Source: Hydrogenovibrio crunogenus (GTDB lineage: Bacteria; Pseudomonadota; Gammaproteobacteria; Thiomicrospirales; Thiomicrospiraceae). Taken from it: a stretch of 64,000 nt of DNA. Positions 25,509-35,602 of the stretch are shown piece after piece (the stretch's first letter is position 1; the number at the start of each line of letters is the position of its first letter). The stretch lies in the NCBI RefSeq assembly GCF_004786015.1, contig NZ_CP032096.1, positions 620,001 to 684,000 on the forward strand, read 5' to 3'. The notes under the pieces are model-generated. The model made no database searches. It had not been told where the DNA came from and was given only the letters and a program-made list of their open reading frames with translations. The position numbers and the translations under genes are program-made.

Positions 25509-26572
25509 AAAAAATTTTGATTATGGCGGGCGGAACGGGAGGCCATGTATTCCCGGGATTAGCATTAGCAGAAGCATTGGCTGACAAGCAAGTCAAAACG
25601 GTTTGGTTGGGAACGCATAATGGCATGGAAAAACAATGGGTGGATGCCGCTAAGATTCCTTTTTATGCCATTTCAATTTCGGGTCTACGGGGAAATGGAT
25701 TGCTCGGCTGGTTAAAAGCGCCTTTCAATGTGTTTAAAGCTTGGAGACAAGCACGAAACATTATCCGACAAGAGGCGCCTGACTTGGTGTTAGGCATGGG
25801 TGGATTTGTGTGTGGCCCAGGTGGGTTGGCCGCTCTGTCCTCAAAAAAACCGCTCGTTCTTCATGAACAAAATGCGATACCCGGTTTGACCAATAAGTTA
25901 TTGGCACCTTTTGCTAAAAAAGTCATTTGTGCCTTTCCTCAAAGCAATATAAAAGGTCCACAGGTGGAGGTGATTGGAAACCCTGTCAGAAGTGGATTAG
26001 AAACCCTTTCCGTTGTAAAGGCCCATTCCCCCCGACAGTTATTGGTATTGGGTGGCAGTCGAGGCGCCTTGGCGTTAAATGAAACACTACCGAAAGCGTT
26101 GTCATTGTTGCCAACGGAACAACGCCCTCAGGTGATTCATCAGACCGGACAAAAAACACTTCAACAAGCTTTGTCGAGTTATGAAGCTGCAAATGTTGCC
26201 GCAGATGTTGTGCCATTTATTGATGATATGGTTTCGGCTTATCAGCAGGCAGATTTGGTTGTGTGTCGTTCAGGCGCTTTGACGGTTTCAGAGTTGATGG
26301 CTGCCGCTCGGCCAGCCATTTTAGTGCCGTTCCCTTATGCGGTGGATGACCATCAGACGGCCAATGCGCAGGCCTTGGTGGACTTGCATGGTGGAGAAGT
26401 TCTTCAGCAAGCCGATATGACTCCGGAATTGCTGGCAGAAAGACTGCAATTTTGGCTGGCAGGTCATCAATGTGAAACCGCTTCACGCTCTATCCGGGCA
26501 TCGGCTCCTCACTCGGCAAAAGAAAAAATTGTGGACGTCTTGTTAACACTGTCTACTCCGTCCTCCCATTGA
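25505..26572 (+). CDS. murG: Lipid II synthase MurG (GlcNAc transferase)
   Basis: A 355-residue GT28 glycosyltransferase on the inner face of the membrane; it converts lipid I to lipid II. The N-terminal loop is AGGTGGHVFPGLALA, with HEQNAIPGLTN in the acceptor domain and VVCRSGALTVSELMA plus VPFPYAVDDHQTANA in the UDP-sugar domain. It overlaps ftsW by 4 bp. In standard clusters murC and murB come next; here an oxidoreductase gene and a 17-kb block follow instead. Confidence 0.97.
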   Translation: MKKILIMAGGTGGHVFPGLALAEALADKQVKTVWLGTHNGMEKQWVDAAKIPFYAISISGLRGNGLLGWLKAPFNVFKAWRQARNIIRQEAPDLVLGMGGFVCGPGGLAALSSKKPLVLHEQNAIPGLTNKLLAPFAKKVICAFPQSNIKGPQVEVIGNPVRSGLETLSVVKAHSPRQLLVLGGSRGALALNETLPKALSLLPTEQRPQVIHQTGQKTLQQALSSYEAANVAADVVPFIDDMVSAYQQADLVVCRSGALTVSELMAAARPAILVPFPYAVDDHQTANAQALVDLHGGEVLQQADMTPELLAERLQFWLAGHQCETASRSIRASAPHSAKEKIVDVLLTLSTPSSH

Positions 26573-26597
26573 ATGAAATGAATGAGTTAGAGATTTT

Positions 26598-27401
26598 ATG
26601 CAAACAACATCCCCTAAGTTTCCAGATTTAAATGGACGACGCATTTTAATCACCGGTGCGTCCAGCGGCATTGGTGCGGGAATGGCTTCCGTTTTAGCGC
26701 AAGCAGGGTGTCGCTTGGTTTTACATTACAATCGTAATGAGGTCGGCATTGAAAAAACTTACCAGACAGTGACGGAATTAGGTGCGGAAGCTCAAGTTCT
26801 GCCGTGTGACTTTAAACAGTTAGATTCACTCCCCAGCTTTTTTAACCAGGCCTGGCAGGTTTTTGAGGGACTTGATGGGTTGGTGAATAATGCCGGTATT
26901 ATCACTAAATCGCTCAGTTTGAATGATAAGGCAGGGCAGCAATTTAACGACACCATTGCGGTGAATTTACAAGCCCCCTATTTACTGAGCACGCATTTTG
27001 CCGATGCTTGCAAACAGATCAAACAAAAAGGTGTCATTGTTAATAACAGTAGCATTCATGGACAGGCAACATGTGAATGGTTTGCTGCGTATGCTGCATC
27101 TAAAGCCGGGTTGGATGCAATGATGAAAGTCCATGCAGTTGAATGGGGGCAATATAATATTCGTGTCAATAGTTTGGCACCCGGTGTTGTTCCGGTTGAA
27201 AGGACGTTTGATATTTTGTACCAGCCTGCCATGGAAAAGAAATGGGTCGATGCTATGCCGGCTGGACGCTACGGTACTGTTGAAGATATGGGAATGGCAA
27301 CGGCGTTTTTATTGTCTGATGCTGCGGAATGGATGACAGGATCGGTTTTGACAATGGATGGTGGGTTGATTGCCCGTGGGCATTATCCTTACCGTGATTA
27401 A
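26598..27401 (+). CDS. SDR-family NAD(P)-dependent oxidoreductase
   Basis: A 267-residue classical short-chain dehydrogenase. The cofactor loop TGASSGIG is at residues 19-26, NNAG follows near residue 97, the catalytic Ser is in NNSSIHG, and the catalytic Tyr-Lys pair is in YAASK. The ending MTGSVLTMDGGL is typical of the 3-oxoacyl-ACP reductase/glucose-dehydrogenase-like group. The substrate is not predictable. It begins 26 bp after murG on the same strand, so it is probably cotranscribed. An exact CCAGGCCTGG copy lies at 26846-26855. Confidence 0.88.
   Translation: MQTTSPKFPDLNGRRILITGASSGIGAGMASVLAQAGCRLVLHYNRNEVGIEKTYQTVTELGAEAQVLPCDFKQLDSLPSFFNQAWQVFEGLDGLVNNAGIITKSLSLNDKAGQQFNDTIAVNLQAPYLLSTHFADACKQIKQKGVIVNNSSIHGQATCEWFAAYAASKAGLDAMMKVHAVEWGQYNIRVNSLAPGVVPVERTFDILYQPAMEKKWVDAMPAGRYGTVEDMGMATAFLLSDAAEWMTGSVLTMDGGLIARGHYPYRD
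26846..26855. repeat. CCAGGCCTGG palindrome in the SDR gene
   Basis: Exact copy followed by CAGGTTTTT, read as Gln-Ala-Trp (FNQAWQVF). Confidence 0.8.
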
Positions 27402-27409
27402 AAATTTAG

Positions 27410-27431
27410 CGGTATTTTTTACCGGTTTTTT
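27410..27431 (+). terminator. Possible terminator after the SDR gene
   Basis: A short hairpin (CGGTA/TACCG) followed by a seven-base G/T tract with six T, 9 bp after the stop. Weak but well placed to end the first dcw segment. Confidence 0.45.
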
Positions 27432-27483
27432 GACAGAGGATAGAACGCCACTTTAACCTGAGATTCATTATGGCTTTAATTCA

Positions 27484-27507
27484 ACCACTTTTAGAGTGGT
27501 TTTTTTG
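27484..27507. terminator. Rho-independent terminator
   Basis: ACCACT and AGTGGT with a 5-bp loop, followed by seven T. Confidence 0.7.
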
Positions 27508-27529
27508 TGTAAGCTAACCCTTTAATGCC

Positions 27530-27555
27530 GCAGGCCTGGCTGGTTTTTAGGGTGA
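27530..27555. repeat. CCAGGCCTGG-like palindrome (GCAGGCCTGG) with CTGGTTTTT flank
   Basis: An intergenic variant copy at 27530-27539 followed by CTGGTTTTTA, resembling a half-terminator. It lies between the SDR gene terminators and the next chemoreceptor gene. Confidence 0.6.
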
Positions 27556-27668
27556 ACCGACCTTTAGTCAAAGGAATTGGCAGGATGCTTATTTTTAAAG
27601 AATTGTTACTGCTGGCATTGAGTTTGCTTGATGTTGCATAATCTAACTGTTTCAAAGATGGAATTTGC

Positions 27669-29693
27669 ATGGAAAAGTTTCTACAAAAATTGACTATAAA
27701 ACAAAAGATGCGCTTCGGTTTCGGCGTAATCTGGACGGTTTTGGCAATCATTACCATACAAGCGGCAGTCAATCTGTTTATTGTGCGAGAAAACGTCAAG
27801 GAAGTGGTGGAAGTTAAACAGCCAATTGCCTTGCAAGCGAATGAAATGGCCAATGTGCTTGAAAAAAGTATGAATGCGTTGAGCATGTATATGCTGACGA
27901 ATGACCCAGAAAACCTAAAGTCTTATGCAAAAGGCATTGAAACTTCCGAAGAGATACTGGCTAAACTGAATTCGAAAATCAGTGCGAATCAATCAAAAGA
28001 AGATGCTGCAGTTTTAGATCGTATTCTGAAAGATTTGTCTCAGCTACCGACGTTTATTGAACAAGTTAAAGTTTTGCAGTCAGACCGGAGCAAGAAGTTT
28101 CCTGCTTTTGAGTTCGTCAATCGCGAAATGATGCCGTCTGCGATTCTTATTCAACAGCAAATTGGGTTAATGATCGATTCAGAATTAGTGGATTTGAATT
28201 CTCAGCGTAAGCCGATTCTTGATGCGTTACTGAACCTACAAAAAGATTGGTTGAATGTTTTAAGTGGTTTAAGAGGCTATGTCGCTTTTCGAAATGAATC
28301 CATGGCCGCAGATACAGAAAATTATTTAAATGCCGTTGAAAGAGGGCTGGAGTATCTGGCAACGCAATCTCAGTTTGAGCTGACGCTTGAAGAAGAGGAC
28401 GGTGTTGAGAAAACGCGGGCAGCGTATGAAAGATACCGTGAAAATTTCATGGCGCTTAAACGTATTCATCAAGGGCCTAAGTGGCGTATGGATACCTGGT
28501 TGATGGAAAATAAAATCAAACCATTATTCAATTCTCTTGAAACGGATTTAGAGCACATTTCTGAAAGTTCTGTGACAGAAATGCAAGAAACCAGTCAGGA
28601 TGTGGTTGACAGCACACTGCGTAACTTAATTTTACTGTTAAGCTTATCAGTATTTGGTCAACTGATTGGTATGGTTATTTCTCGTAAGGTGACTAACTCA
28701 GTGGTGAAACCGGTCATTCGTTCTGCAAACGCGATGAAAGACATTGCCTATGGTGAAGGGGATTTGACTCGTCGTTTACATGCAGACGGAAAAGATGAGC
28801 TGGCAGATCTTGCCCGTTACTTTAACGAGTTTATCAGCAAGATTCAGTCGACCCTGAGAGAAGTGACGGAAACCGTGAGTGAACTTGAAGTGTCCTCTCG
28901 TGGATTGCTAGAAGTGACCCATGAAACCAAGGAAGGGGTAGAGCAACAATTGGAAGCCTCACAGCGACTCAGCCGCTCAATGATCACCATGTCAGAAAAA
29001 GCCAAAAGCGTTGAAGATCATTCTCATAATACTTCACGTGCAACTGATCAAGCGGCAGAGCGCGTTAAAGAAGGAGGTGAAGTCGTTCAAGGCGCGGCGC
29101 AAAATATTCGCAACATTTCTGATGGTATGGAGAAAATCACCCAAGCCGTTATGCAGTTGAACGATGACAGCCAAACCATTAGTACGGTCATTAATGTGAT
29201 TCGTGAAATTGCTGAACAGACCAATTTACTGGCTCTGAACGCGGCGATTGAAGCCGCTCGTGCTGGTGAGCACGGCCGTGGTTTTGCGGTGGTTGCAGAT
29301 GAGGTTCGAGGTCTAGCGCAACGTACTCAGGAATCGACCGTTCAGATTGAACGTGTGATTGAAAAAATTCGTAAAGCGACACATGAAACGGTGAAAGTGG
29401 TTGAAGTGGGACGTGAAACCACTCAGGCCGGCTATGACTCGGTCATGAAAGTTGAACGGGTATTGAGTCCAGTTGTTATTTTAATGGATGATATCAATAA
29501 AATGAGCTCAGAAATGCTGACCTCGGCTCAATCTCAAACTGGCTTGGCCGTTGAAGTGAACGAACACATTAACCAGATTCACGGTGTGACTCAAAAAACG
29601 GTAGAAGGCGCTGGTAATACGGAATCCTCAAGTAACCGTTTACAGCAGTTGGCCGATAAGCTGGATAGACTGGTTCACCAATTTAAAATTTAA
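27669..29693 (+). CDS. Methyl-accepting chemotaxis protein (membrane-bound, HAMP)
   Basis: A 674-residue chemoreceptor. It has an N-terminal membrane segment ([20 protein letters not shown]), a helical periplasmic sensor of about 280 residues with no recognised ligand motif, and a second membrane segment ([18 protein letters not shown]). A HAMP linker ([19 protein letters not shown]) and a cytoplasmic signalling domain follow, with tip [19 protein letters not shown]. Unlike the other two receptors here it has no C-terminal CZB domain; it ends [10 protein letters not shown]. It is a single-gene unit between two terminators. The ligand is unknown. Confidence 0.93.
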   Translation: MEKFLQKLTIKQKMRFGFGVIWTVLAIITIQAAVNLFIVRENVKEVVEVKQPIALQANEMANVLEKSMNALSMYMLTNDPENLKSYAKGIETSEEILAKLNSKISANQSKEDAAVLDRILKDLSQLPTFIEQVKVLQSDRSKKFPAFEFVNREMMPSAILIQQQIGLMIDSELVDLNSQRKPILDALLNLQKDWLNVLSGLRGYVAFRNESMAADTENYLNAVERGLEYLATQSQFELTLEEEDGVEKTRAAYERYRENFMALKRIHQGPKWRMDTWLMENKIKPLFNSLETDLEHISESSVTEMQETSQDVVDSTLRNLILLLSLSVFGQLIGMVISRKVTNSVVKPVIRSANAMKDIAYGEGDLTRRLHADGKDELADLARYFNEFISKIQSTLREVTETVSELEVSSRGLLEVTHETKEGVEQQLEASQRLSRSMITMSEKAKSVEDHSHNTSRATDQAAERVKEGGEVVQGAAQNIRNISDGMEKITQAVMQLNDDSQTISTVINVIREIAEQTNLLALNAAIEAARAGEHGRGFAVVADEVRGLAQRTQESTVQIERVIEKIRKATHETVKVVEVGRETTQAGYDSVMKVERVLSPVVILMDDINKMSSEMLTSAQSQTGLAVEVNEHINQIHGVTQKTVEGAGNTESSSNRLQQLADKLDRLVHQFKI

Positions 29694-29730
29694 TCTGGCA
29701 ATACAGACGCAGTTTCAAAGCGTTTTATTA

Positions 29731-29777
29731 AAAAGGCTTAACCTCTTCAGTTAAATGGAAAGAGGTTAGGCCTTTTT
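29731..29777 (+). terminator. Strong terminator after the chemoreceptor gene
   Basis: A 17-bp stem (AAAAGGCTTAACCTCTT with AAGAGGTTAGGCCTTTT, one G-T pair) and an 11-bp loop, followed by T residues. Confidence 0.85.
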
Positions 29778-29884
29778 TGTATTTAGAGATCATATCTGGT
29801 TTTTTGAACCATGGGGTGAGGCGACTGGTCTTTTATGGTCACAACCGGTATGATTGAATCCATTTTGAAAAGAGTTGATTTTTT

Positions 29885-30685
29885 ATGTGGACTTACCCTG
29901 AAATTGATCCGGTTGCTTTAACGCTTGGCCCCTTGCAAATCCATTGGTATGGTTTGATGTATTTAGCAGGGTTTGCTTTTTTCTGGGGGTATGGAAGCTA
30001 CAAAGCTAAGTTCTCAGATCACTGGACAGCCGAGCGCGTGGGAGATTTTCTTTTCTATGGCGCATTGGGAGTCATTCTTGGTGGGCGGATCGGTTATATT
30101 CTTTTTTATGATCTGGCACATTATATTGCAGAACCATTAGACGTTTTCCAGGTTTGGAAAGGGGGAATGGCTTTTCATGGTGGATTGATTGGCGTAATGG
30201 TTGCGATGTGGCTCTTTGCACGTAAGATGCAGGTTCCTATGTTGGTCGTGGCAGATTTTGTTGCACCGATGGTTCCAGTCGGATTGTTTTTTGGGCGTAT
30301 CGGCAATTTTATTAATGGAGAGTTATGGGGGAAAGTGACGGACTCTTCATTAGGGATGAAAGTGTATGATCCAACCTTGAATATGGTTGTGAGTAAATAT
30401 CCGACACAACTGTTGGAAGCTCTGTTAGAAGGGGTTATTTTATTTATCATATTAATGTTTTACTCTCGGTCTCCCCGTCCTTTAGGCGCCACATCTGGCT
30501 TATTTATTGCCCTGTATGGCCTATTCCGCTTTTATGTTGAATTTTTCCGTTTACCAGATCCACAGTTAGGGTATTTGTTGTGGGGATGGGTAACAATGGG
30601 GCAACTCTTATCGTTACCGATGATTTTAGCTGGCTTTGCCATAGTGATTTGGGCCTATCGTAACAACCGAGTAATGGCTCCTTAA
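29885..30685 (+). CDS. lgt: Prolipoprotein diacylglyceryl transferase Lgt
   Basis: A 266-residue inner-membrane enzyme, the first step in lipoprotein maturation: it transfers diacylglycerol to the lipobox cysteine. Essential motifs are HGGLIG at residues 98-103 and GRIGNFINGELWG. There are about seven membrane segments. It lies upstream of thyA, an arrangement common in gammaproteobacteria, with a gap of about 40 bp. Confidence 0.97.
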   Translation: MWTYPEIDPVALTLGPLQIHWYGLMYLAGFAFFWGYGSYKAKFSDHWTAERVGDFLFYGALGVILGGRIGYILFYDLAHYIAEPLDVFQVWKGGMAFHGGLIGVMVAMWLFARKMQVPMLVVADFVAPMVPVGLFFGRIGNFINGELWGKVTDSSLGMKVYDPTLNMVVSKYPTQLLEALLEGVILFIILMFYSRSPRPLGATSGLFIALYGLFRFYVEFFRLPDPQLGYLLWGWVTMGQLLSLPMILAGFAIVIWAYRNNRVMAP

Positions 30686-30728
30686 CTGATTAACTGCTTT
30701 ACATGGCTTGAAGAATAATGAGGTCTCA

Positions 30729-31562
30729 ATGAAACAATATCTTGAATTACTGAAACATATTACTGAAAACGGTGTCGCAAAAGGGGATCGTACCGGTACA
30801 GGAACACGCTCGGTTTTTGGGTATCAGATGCGTTTTAATTTAGAAGAAGGGTTTCCTTTGGTGACCACTAAAAAACTTCACCTAAAATCCATTGTGTACG
30901 AACTGCTTTGGTTTTTGAAGGGGGACACCAATAATCAGTACTTAAAAGAGCATGGTGTGCGAATTTGGGATGAATGGGCGACTGAAAACGGTGACCTGGG
31001 GCCTATTTACGGCAAGCAGTGGGTGGCATGGGAAAAGCCTAATGGTGAAACCATTAACCAGATTGAAGAGGTGATTCAGACATTAAAAAATAACCCGAAT
31101 AGCCGTCGTATGTTGGTATCAGCTTGGAATCCTGCGGACTTACCCGATGAATCCATGAGTCCGCAAGACAATGTTAAGCAAGGCAGAATGGCGCTGGCAA
31201 CTTGTCATGCTTTCTTTCAGTTTTATGTTGCCAATGGCAAGTTATCTTGTCAGCTTTACCAGCGCAGTGCAGATACATTTTTAGGGGTGCCATTCAATAT
31301 TGCCAGTTATGCATTGCTAACGCATATGATCGCACAGCAAACAGATTTAGACGTAGGGGAGTTTGTTTGGACAGGGGGCGATGTTCATTTGTATAACAAC
31401 ACACTGGAGCAAGCTGAATTACAGATGTCTCGCACCCCTTATGCATTACCAAAGTTAAAAATCAAACGAAAGCCTTCTTCGATTTTTGAATATGAATTTG
31501 ATGACTTTGAAATTGAAGGATATGAATCTCACCCACACATTAAAGCGGTGGTTTCGGTATGA
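30729..31562 (+). CDS. thyA: Thymidylate synthase ThyA
   Basis: A 277-residue cytoplasmic enzyme making dTMP from dUMP with methylene-tetrahydrofolate. The catalytic Cys is C159 in [12 protein letters not shown], where most members have PPCHA or similar. [11 protein letters not shown] and [14 protein letters not shown] are further signatures. ATG 30729 with GAGG before it is preferred over an in-frame TTG at 30708. It overlaps or adjoins folA, which regenerates the folate it consumes. Confidence 0.96.
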   Translation: MKQYLELLKHITENGVAKGDRTGTGTRSVFGYQMRFNLEEGFPLVTTKKLHLKSIVYELLWFLKGDTNNQYLKEHGVRIWDEWATENGDLGPIYGKQWVAWEKPNGETINQIEEVIQTLKNNPNSRRMLVSAWNPADLPDESMSPQDNVKQGRMALATCHAFFQFYVANGKLSCQLYQRSADTFLGVPFNIASYALLTHMIAQQTDLDVGEFVWTGGDVHLYNNTLEQAELQMSRTPYALPKLKIKRKPSSIFEYEFDDFEIEGYESHPHIKAVVSV

Positions 31563-31591
31563 GTGTTGCTTTAAAAGAGATCACTAAAGGC

Positions 31592-32086
31592 ATGAATATT
31601 GCAATGATTGCGGCGATGGATAAAAACCGGATTATTGGAGCTGATAATGATATGCCATGGCATTTGCCGGATGATTTGAAGTTTTTCAAAGCGAACACAG
31701 TTAATAAACCTGTGATTATGGGACGAAAAACCTTTGAATCAATTGGCTCTAAACCACTACCCAAACGACGTAATTTGATTATTACGCGTAATGTGGATTA
31801 TGCAGTAAGCGGTGCGGAAGTGTTTCACACTGTAGAGGAGGCCTTACATAGCTGTAAGTCGGAGGCAGAAATTATCATTATGGGTGGAGGGCAATTGTAT
31901 GCACAAATGATGCCCTTCGCTAATAAGTTGTATGTGACTTTAGTGGATGTAGAGGTTACGGGGGATACAGTATTTCCTGAATGGTTGGCAAGTGAGTGGC
32001 AGGAAGTGAGTAAGGAACGACATGATAAAGATGAACGTCATGCCTATGCTTTTGAATTTATAACATTAATTCGAAAAACACCTTAA
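31592..32086 (+). CDS. folA: Dihydrofolate reductase FolA
   Basis: A 164-residue enzyme reducing dihydrofolate to tetrahydrofolate. It begins MNIAMIAAMDKNRIIGADNDMPWHLPDDL, with the substrate-binding Asp-containing segment MPWHLPDDLKFFK, the NADPH-binding segment MGRKTFESIG, and IIMGGGQLYAQ. The frame is open from an ATG at 31559 overlapping the thyA stop (ATGA). The family normally starts at the Met used here, so 31592 is preferred, though coupled initiation at 31559 is possible. Confidence 0.93.
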   Translation: MNIAMIAAMDKNRIIGADNDMPWHLPDDLKFFKANTVNKPVIMGRKTFESIGSKPLPKRRNLIITRNVDYAVSGAEVFHTVEEALHSCKSEAEIIIMGGGQLYAQMMPFANKLYVTLVDVEVTGDTVFPEWLASEWQEVSKERHDKDERHAYAFEFITLIRKTP

Positions 32087-32192
32087 CTTATTCAAGTATA
32101 AGTAAACCATTTTATAAATCATCTTCCTTTTTAGTATAAGTAGAATCAATCAAGTAAATGCTCGCTATTGCATAGAATAAGAGTTAAAGAAA

Positions 32193-32209
32193 CCCGCTCC
32201 TAGAGCGGG
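32193..32209 (+). terminator. Hairpin after folA
   Basis: CCCGCT/AGCGGG with a 5-bp loop, about 105 bp after folA and 38 bp before the next gene. No immediate T-run. Confidence 0.4.
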
Positions 32210-32247
32210 ATACGTAATTTTGTTTAGTATTATCGGATAAGGTCAAA

Positions 32248-34713
32248 ATGGGAATTAAAACTCGGATGTTCATTGGCATATTTGGTGCCGTATTGTTTTT
32301 ATTGATGTCGAATCTGGTCGCACAATATATTTTTGGTCAGACTTCGAAAACAGTCAATGAAGTCGTCAATGAAAACCAAGTAAAAGTGACTTTGCTGAAT
32401 GAATTGAAAAACCTAACCGATGAACGGGCAATTCTTTCCAGAGATTTGGTTTTAACGGAAAAAGAAGACCTTATTAAATCAACTAAAAAACGCCTTTCTG
32501 AAACGCGGGGAGAAATTGGAGACGTATTTTCAAGTTTAGAAAAAATGTCTTTAGACGCCAAGGAGAAAGCGTTTTTTGAAGCGATCCAGCAAAATGTGGT
32601 GGCGGCGAATGTGTCATTTGGTAGCTTCATGGTAATGGTGGATGAAGATTTTAAAGAGGATGCCGCTGATATTTTGATGGGTGAGTTTGGTGATAAATAT
32701 CAAGCTTTTACTGATATTGTGGCCGATTTTAAACAATACGAAGAACAGAAAAACACACGTGCAGTTCAAGAATTGGTGGAGCAAGAGCAAATTGGTGTGA
32801 TTTCTTTGTGGAGCGTAATGGGGGTCAGTGTCCTCATCTTTTCAGTGGCAGGTTTTTTTGTTGCCCGTAGTTTCTTGAAGCCGATCATTGCGATGCGAGA
32901 AACCATGACCAAAATAACGCAAACCGGGGAGTTGAATCATCGTGTCGAGATTTATTCAAAGGATGAATTGGGCGAAACATCCGTTGCCATAAATAATTTA
33001 CTAGAGACAATCCATGATGCCATTAGTGATGTGAATAGCTTGATGGGTGAAGTTTCACAAGGTGTCTTTGAACGAACGATTGAGCATGAATATGAAGGCG
33101 ATTTTTTAACCTTGAAGCAAGGCGTTAATCAATCGGTGATTCAGATTCATAATATGGTTTTAATGTTAAGAGATACGGCTAATAACCTTCGAAATGGGGT
33201 GCTGGAGCCCGTTAAATCAAATGAAACGGTTTTAAGTGGAGATTATGCTGAGGTAATGAATGATATTGAAGTCTCTATGAATCGTATCGGTGAAACAGTA
33301 CAAGATATTTCTAAAACGTTAGAGTCGTTGTCGCGCGGAGATTTCTCTAAACGTGTTACAGCGGATGCGAGAGGGGAGTTTGTTACCCTGAAAAATGCGA
33401 TTAACACCACCGTGGAAGGGTTGGAGTCTTTTGTAGAAGAGGTCGCATTGGTTCAAACCAATATCAGTGAAGGCGATTTAACCAAACTTGTCACGGGAAC
33501 CTATCATGGCAAAATGGCCGTTCTAAAAGACACTTTAAACAGTTCAACTCGAAATATTTCTGAAATGATCGGTAAAGTCGGCTCTGTTACGCGTTTGGTT
33601 GCAGACGAGTCGAGAAGCATTGCTGATGGAAGTGAATCCATCTCAACACGAATTCAGCAACAAACAGTGTCACTAGAGAGAACATCAACTCAAATGATGC
33701 AGATGACCAATACGGTTCGAAGCAATGCAGACAGTGCGAATAATGCGAATCAAATGACGCAAGATGCCCAGAAAAAGCTGACTGAAGGCGTTGATATTAT
33801 GCAGAAAGCACTCGAATCGATGGATAAGATGAGTGAAGCGAGCCAAAAAATCAATGATATTATTACGTTGATTGACGGCATTGCATTCCAGACTAACCTG
33901 TTAGCGCTTAACGCGGCAGTAGAAGCCGCAAGAGCAGGAGATCATGGTCGAGGCTTTGCCGTTGTGGCAGGAGAGGTTCGAAACCTCGCTGGTAAGTCAT
34001 CGGATGCTGCAGCTGAAATTAAAAAGCTGATTGAAAACTCTGTCGCAATCAGTGATCAAAGTGGTCATTATGTTAAGGAAACCAGTGATGCCTTATCACA
34101 GCTGAATACTTCAATGGATGAGATTTCTTCCATGATCTCGACTATTGCAAAAGCCAGTAATGAACAAGCCGCCGGCATTGATAATGTCAGTCAGGCAATC
34201 AGTGAAATAGATTCAACAACACAACAAAATGCGGGGATTGTTGAAGAAGCCGCGGCAGGAAGCCAAGATTTGCTACAGCAATCTTCTGATTTGATGAGTT
34301 TGGTACAACAATTTAAGGTGGATACCCAGGTTCTGCAACGTGTTGAGCGTATTCAGGAATCGGACTCAGCTAAAGAATTTGAAAAAATGGTGCAGGCGCA
34401 TTTGGCATGGAAGTCTAAAATCAGAGCGTTTGTTGATGGAATGGATATTGGTGTGACGTATGAAGTTGCAACCGATCCAACAGCCTGTGCATTGGGTCAG
34501 TGGTATTATGGAGAGGGTCAGGTCTATAGTGATTTGCCGTTAATGGAAACGTTAGGCAAAGAACATAAAGAAATGCACTTGGCGATTAAGAAAGTGATGG
34601 ATGCGAAAGAAATTGGTGATGAAGAAACCGTAGATGCAGAACTCACCCAAGTCGATAAAAAATCTGAGGTGGTAGTGGGACTGTTATATCAATTGATTGA
34701 GGAAGTCGGCTAG
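32248..34713 (+). CDS. Methyl-accepting chemotaxis protein with multiple HAMP modules and C-terminal CZB zinc-binding domain
   Basis: An 821-residue chemoreceptor. First membrane segment near residues 8-30, a helical periplasmic domain, second segment [23 protein letters not shown] near 190-212. Then a HAMP and two or more further HAMP-like repeats ([60 protein letters not shown]). The signalling tip is [20 protein letters not shown]. The C-terminus is a CZB domain with its conserved residues ([21 protein letters not shown]), a zinc-binding module known from zinc-regulated receptors and cyclases. It is convergent with the zinc-uptake genes znuCB, separated only by a shared terminator. Confidence 0.93.
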   Translation: MGIKTRMFIGIFGAVLFLLMSNLVAQYIFGQTSKTVNEVVNENQVKVTLLNELKNLTDERAILSRDLVLTEKEDLIKSTKKRLSETRGEIGDVFSSLEKMSLDAKEKAFFEAIQQNVVAANVSFGSFMVMVDEDFKEDAADILMGEFGDKYQAFTDIVADFKQYEEQKNTRAVQELVEQEQIGVISLWSVMGVSVLIFSVAGFFVARSFLKPIIAMRETMTKITQTGELNHRVEIYSKDELGETSVAINNLLETIHDAISDVNSLMGEVSQGVFERTIEHEYEGDFLTLKQGVNQSVIQIHNMVLMLRDTANNLRNGVLEPVKSNETVLSGDYAEVMNDIEVSMNRIGETVQDISKTLESLSRGDFSKRVTADARGEFVTLKNAINTTVEGLESFVEEVALVQTNISEGDLTKLVTGTYHGKMAVLKDTLNSSTRNISEMIGKVGSVTRLVADESRSIADGSESISTRIQQQTVSLERTSTQMMQMTNTVRSNADSANNANQMTQDAQKKLTEGVDIMQKALESMDKMSEASQKINDIITLIDGIAFQTNLLALNAAVEAARAGDHGRGFAVVAGEVRNLAGKSSDAAAEIKKLIENSVAISDQSGHYVKETSDALSQLNTSMDEISSMISTIAKASNEQAAGIDNVSQAISEIDSTTQQNAGIVEEAAAGSQDLLQQSSDLMSLVQQFKVDTQVLQRVERIQESDSAKEFEKMVQAHLAWKSKIRAFVDGMDIGVTYEVATDPTACALGQWYYGEGQVYSDLPLMETLGKEHKEMHLAIKKVMDAKEIGDEETVDAELTQVDKKSEVVVGLLYQLIEEVG

Positions 34714-34750
34714 CTTTCCTAGTAACTGACTGCCACACTTTCGTTATCTT

Positions 34751-34781
34751 AAAAAGCCATTGAGAATTCAATGGCTTTTTT
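34751..34781. terminator. Bidirectional terminator between the chemoreceptor gene and znuB
   Basis: A 13-bp perfect stem AAAAAGCCATTGA / TCAATGGCTTTTT with T-runs in both directions; it serves both convergent units. Confidence 0.9.
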
Positions 34782-34795
34782 ATTTGTGTATCCTG

Positions 34796-35602
34796 CTAAC
34801 AAGATTCTTTTTTGAATAGGCTGATTAAGAAAATTAACGTCGCAATGGCGACAATGCTGGGGCCGGTAGGTAAATCCCAGAAAATGGAGCTTAATAATCC
34901 CAGTAAGACGGATATAAAGCCAAATGCCATACTGAAAACCAGCATTTTTTCTGGGGAATGAGAAAACTTTCTGGCGGCTGCAGCTGGAATGATTAATAAA
35001 GATGTAATCAACAGAACCCCAACGATTTTCATTGCCACGGCGATGAGTAAAGCAAGTAACAGAACATAGTAAAGCTGAACTTTTTGGGTGGGAATGCCTT
35101 CAATTTGAGCGAGCTCGGCATTCAATGTGGTGTTGAGTAAGTCATGCCAGTGAAACCAGAAAAAAAGGCTGACCAATGCCCCTAGTAATAAAATAAAGTT
35201 TAAATCCATGGAATCAATACTGAGAATGTCTCCAAATAAATAGGAAAAGATATCCATTTGAACTTGAGATTGTAGGCTGAGGATGATTAACCCAATAGCA
35301 AGGGTGCTGTGTGCCAGAATGCCAAGCAAGGTGTCTGACGAGAGCCGAGTTTTTTCTTTTAAAAAATGAATGCCGAGTGCGACACCAAGTGATATTAAAA
35401 CCACCGCCAGTGTCAGGTTGAGCTCAATCAGCAACCCAAAACTGACACCTAAAAGAGCGGAATGAGCTAATGCAGCGCCGAAGTAAGATTGCTTTTGCCA
35501 GACCATGAAAACCCCTAACGGCGCGGCAATTAAAGCGATTAAAATGCCACCTAAAAAAGCGAGTTGTATAAATAAGGGTGGGTTGAGTAACCAGTCTGTC
35601 AT
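34796..35602 (-). CDS. znuB: Zinc ABC transporter permease ZnuB
   Basis: A 268-residue inner-membrane permease of the metal ABC-3 family with about eight membrane segments. It works with ZnuC and the periplasmic protein ZnuA in high-affinity zinc uptake. Characteristic parts are LGVFMVWQKQSYFGAALAHS, SDTLLGILAHS and SLLIIPAAAARKFSHSPEKM. The ATG at 35602 overlaps the znuC stop by 4 bp, which decides the start over an upstream Met at 35632. Confidence 0.93.
   Translation of the reverse strand: MTDWLLNPPLFIQLAFLGGILIALIAAPLGVFMVWQKQSYFGAALAHSALLGVSFGLLIELNLTLAVVLISLGVALGIHFLKEKTRLSSDTLLGILAHSTLAIGLIILSLQSQVQMDIFSYLFGDILSIDSMDLNFILLLGALVSLFFWFHWHDLLNTTLNAELAQIEGIPTQKVQLYYVLLLALLIAVAMKIVGVLLITSLLIIPAAAARKFSHSPEKMLVFSMAFGFISVLLGLLSSIFWDLPTGPSIVAIATLIFLISLFKKESC

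Noticed and set aside
27580-27668. Sigma-28 (FliA) promoter before the chemoreceptor gene
   Set aside because: A TAAAGAAT stretch exists, but the matching -10 element (GCCGATAA) is too poor; the same holds upstream of 32248 and 7148.
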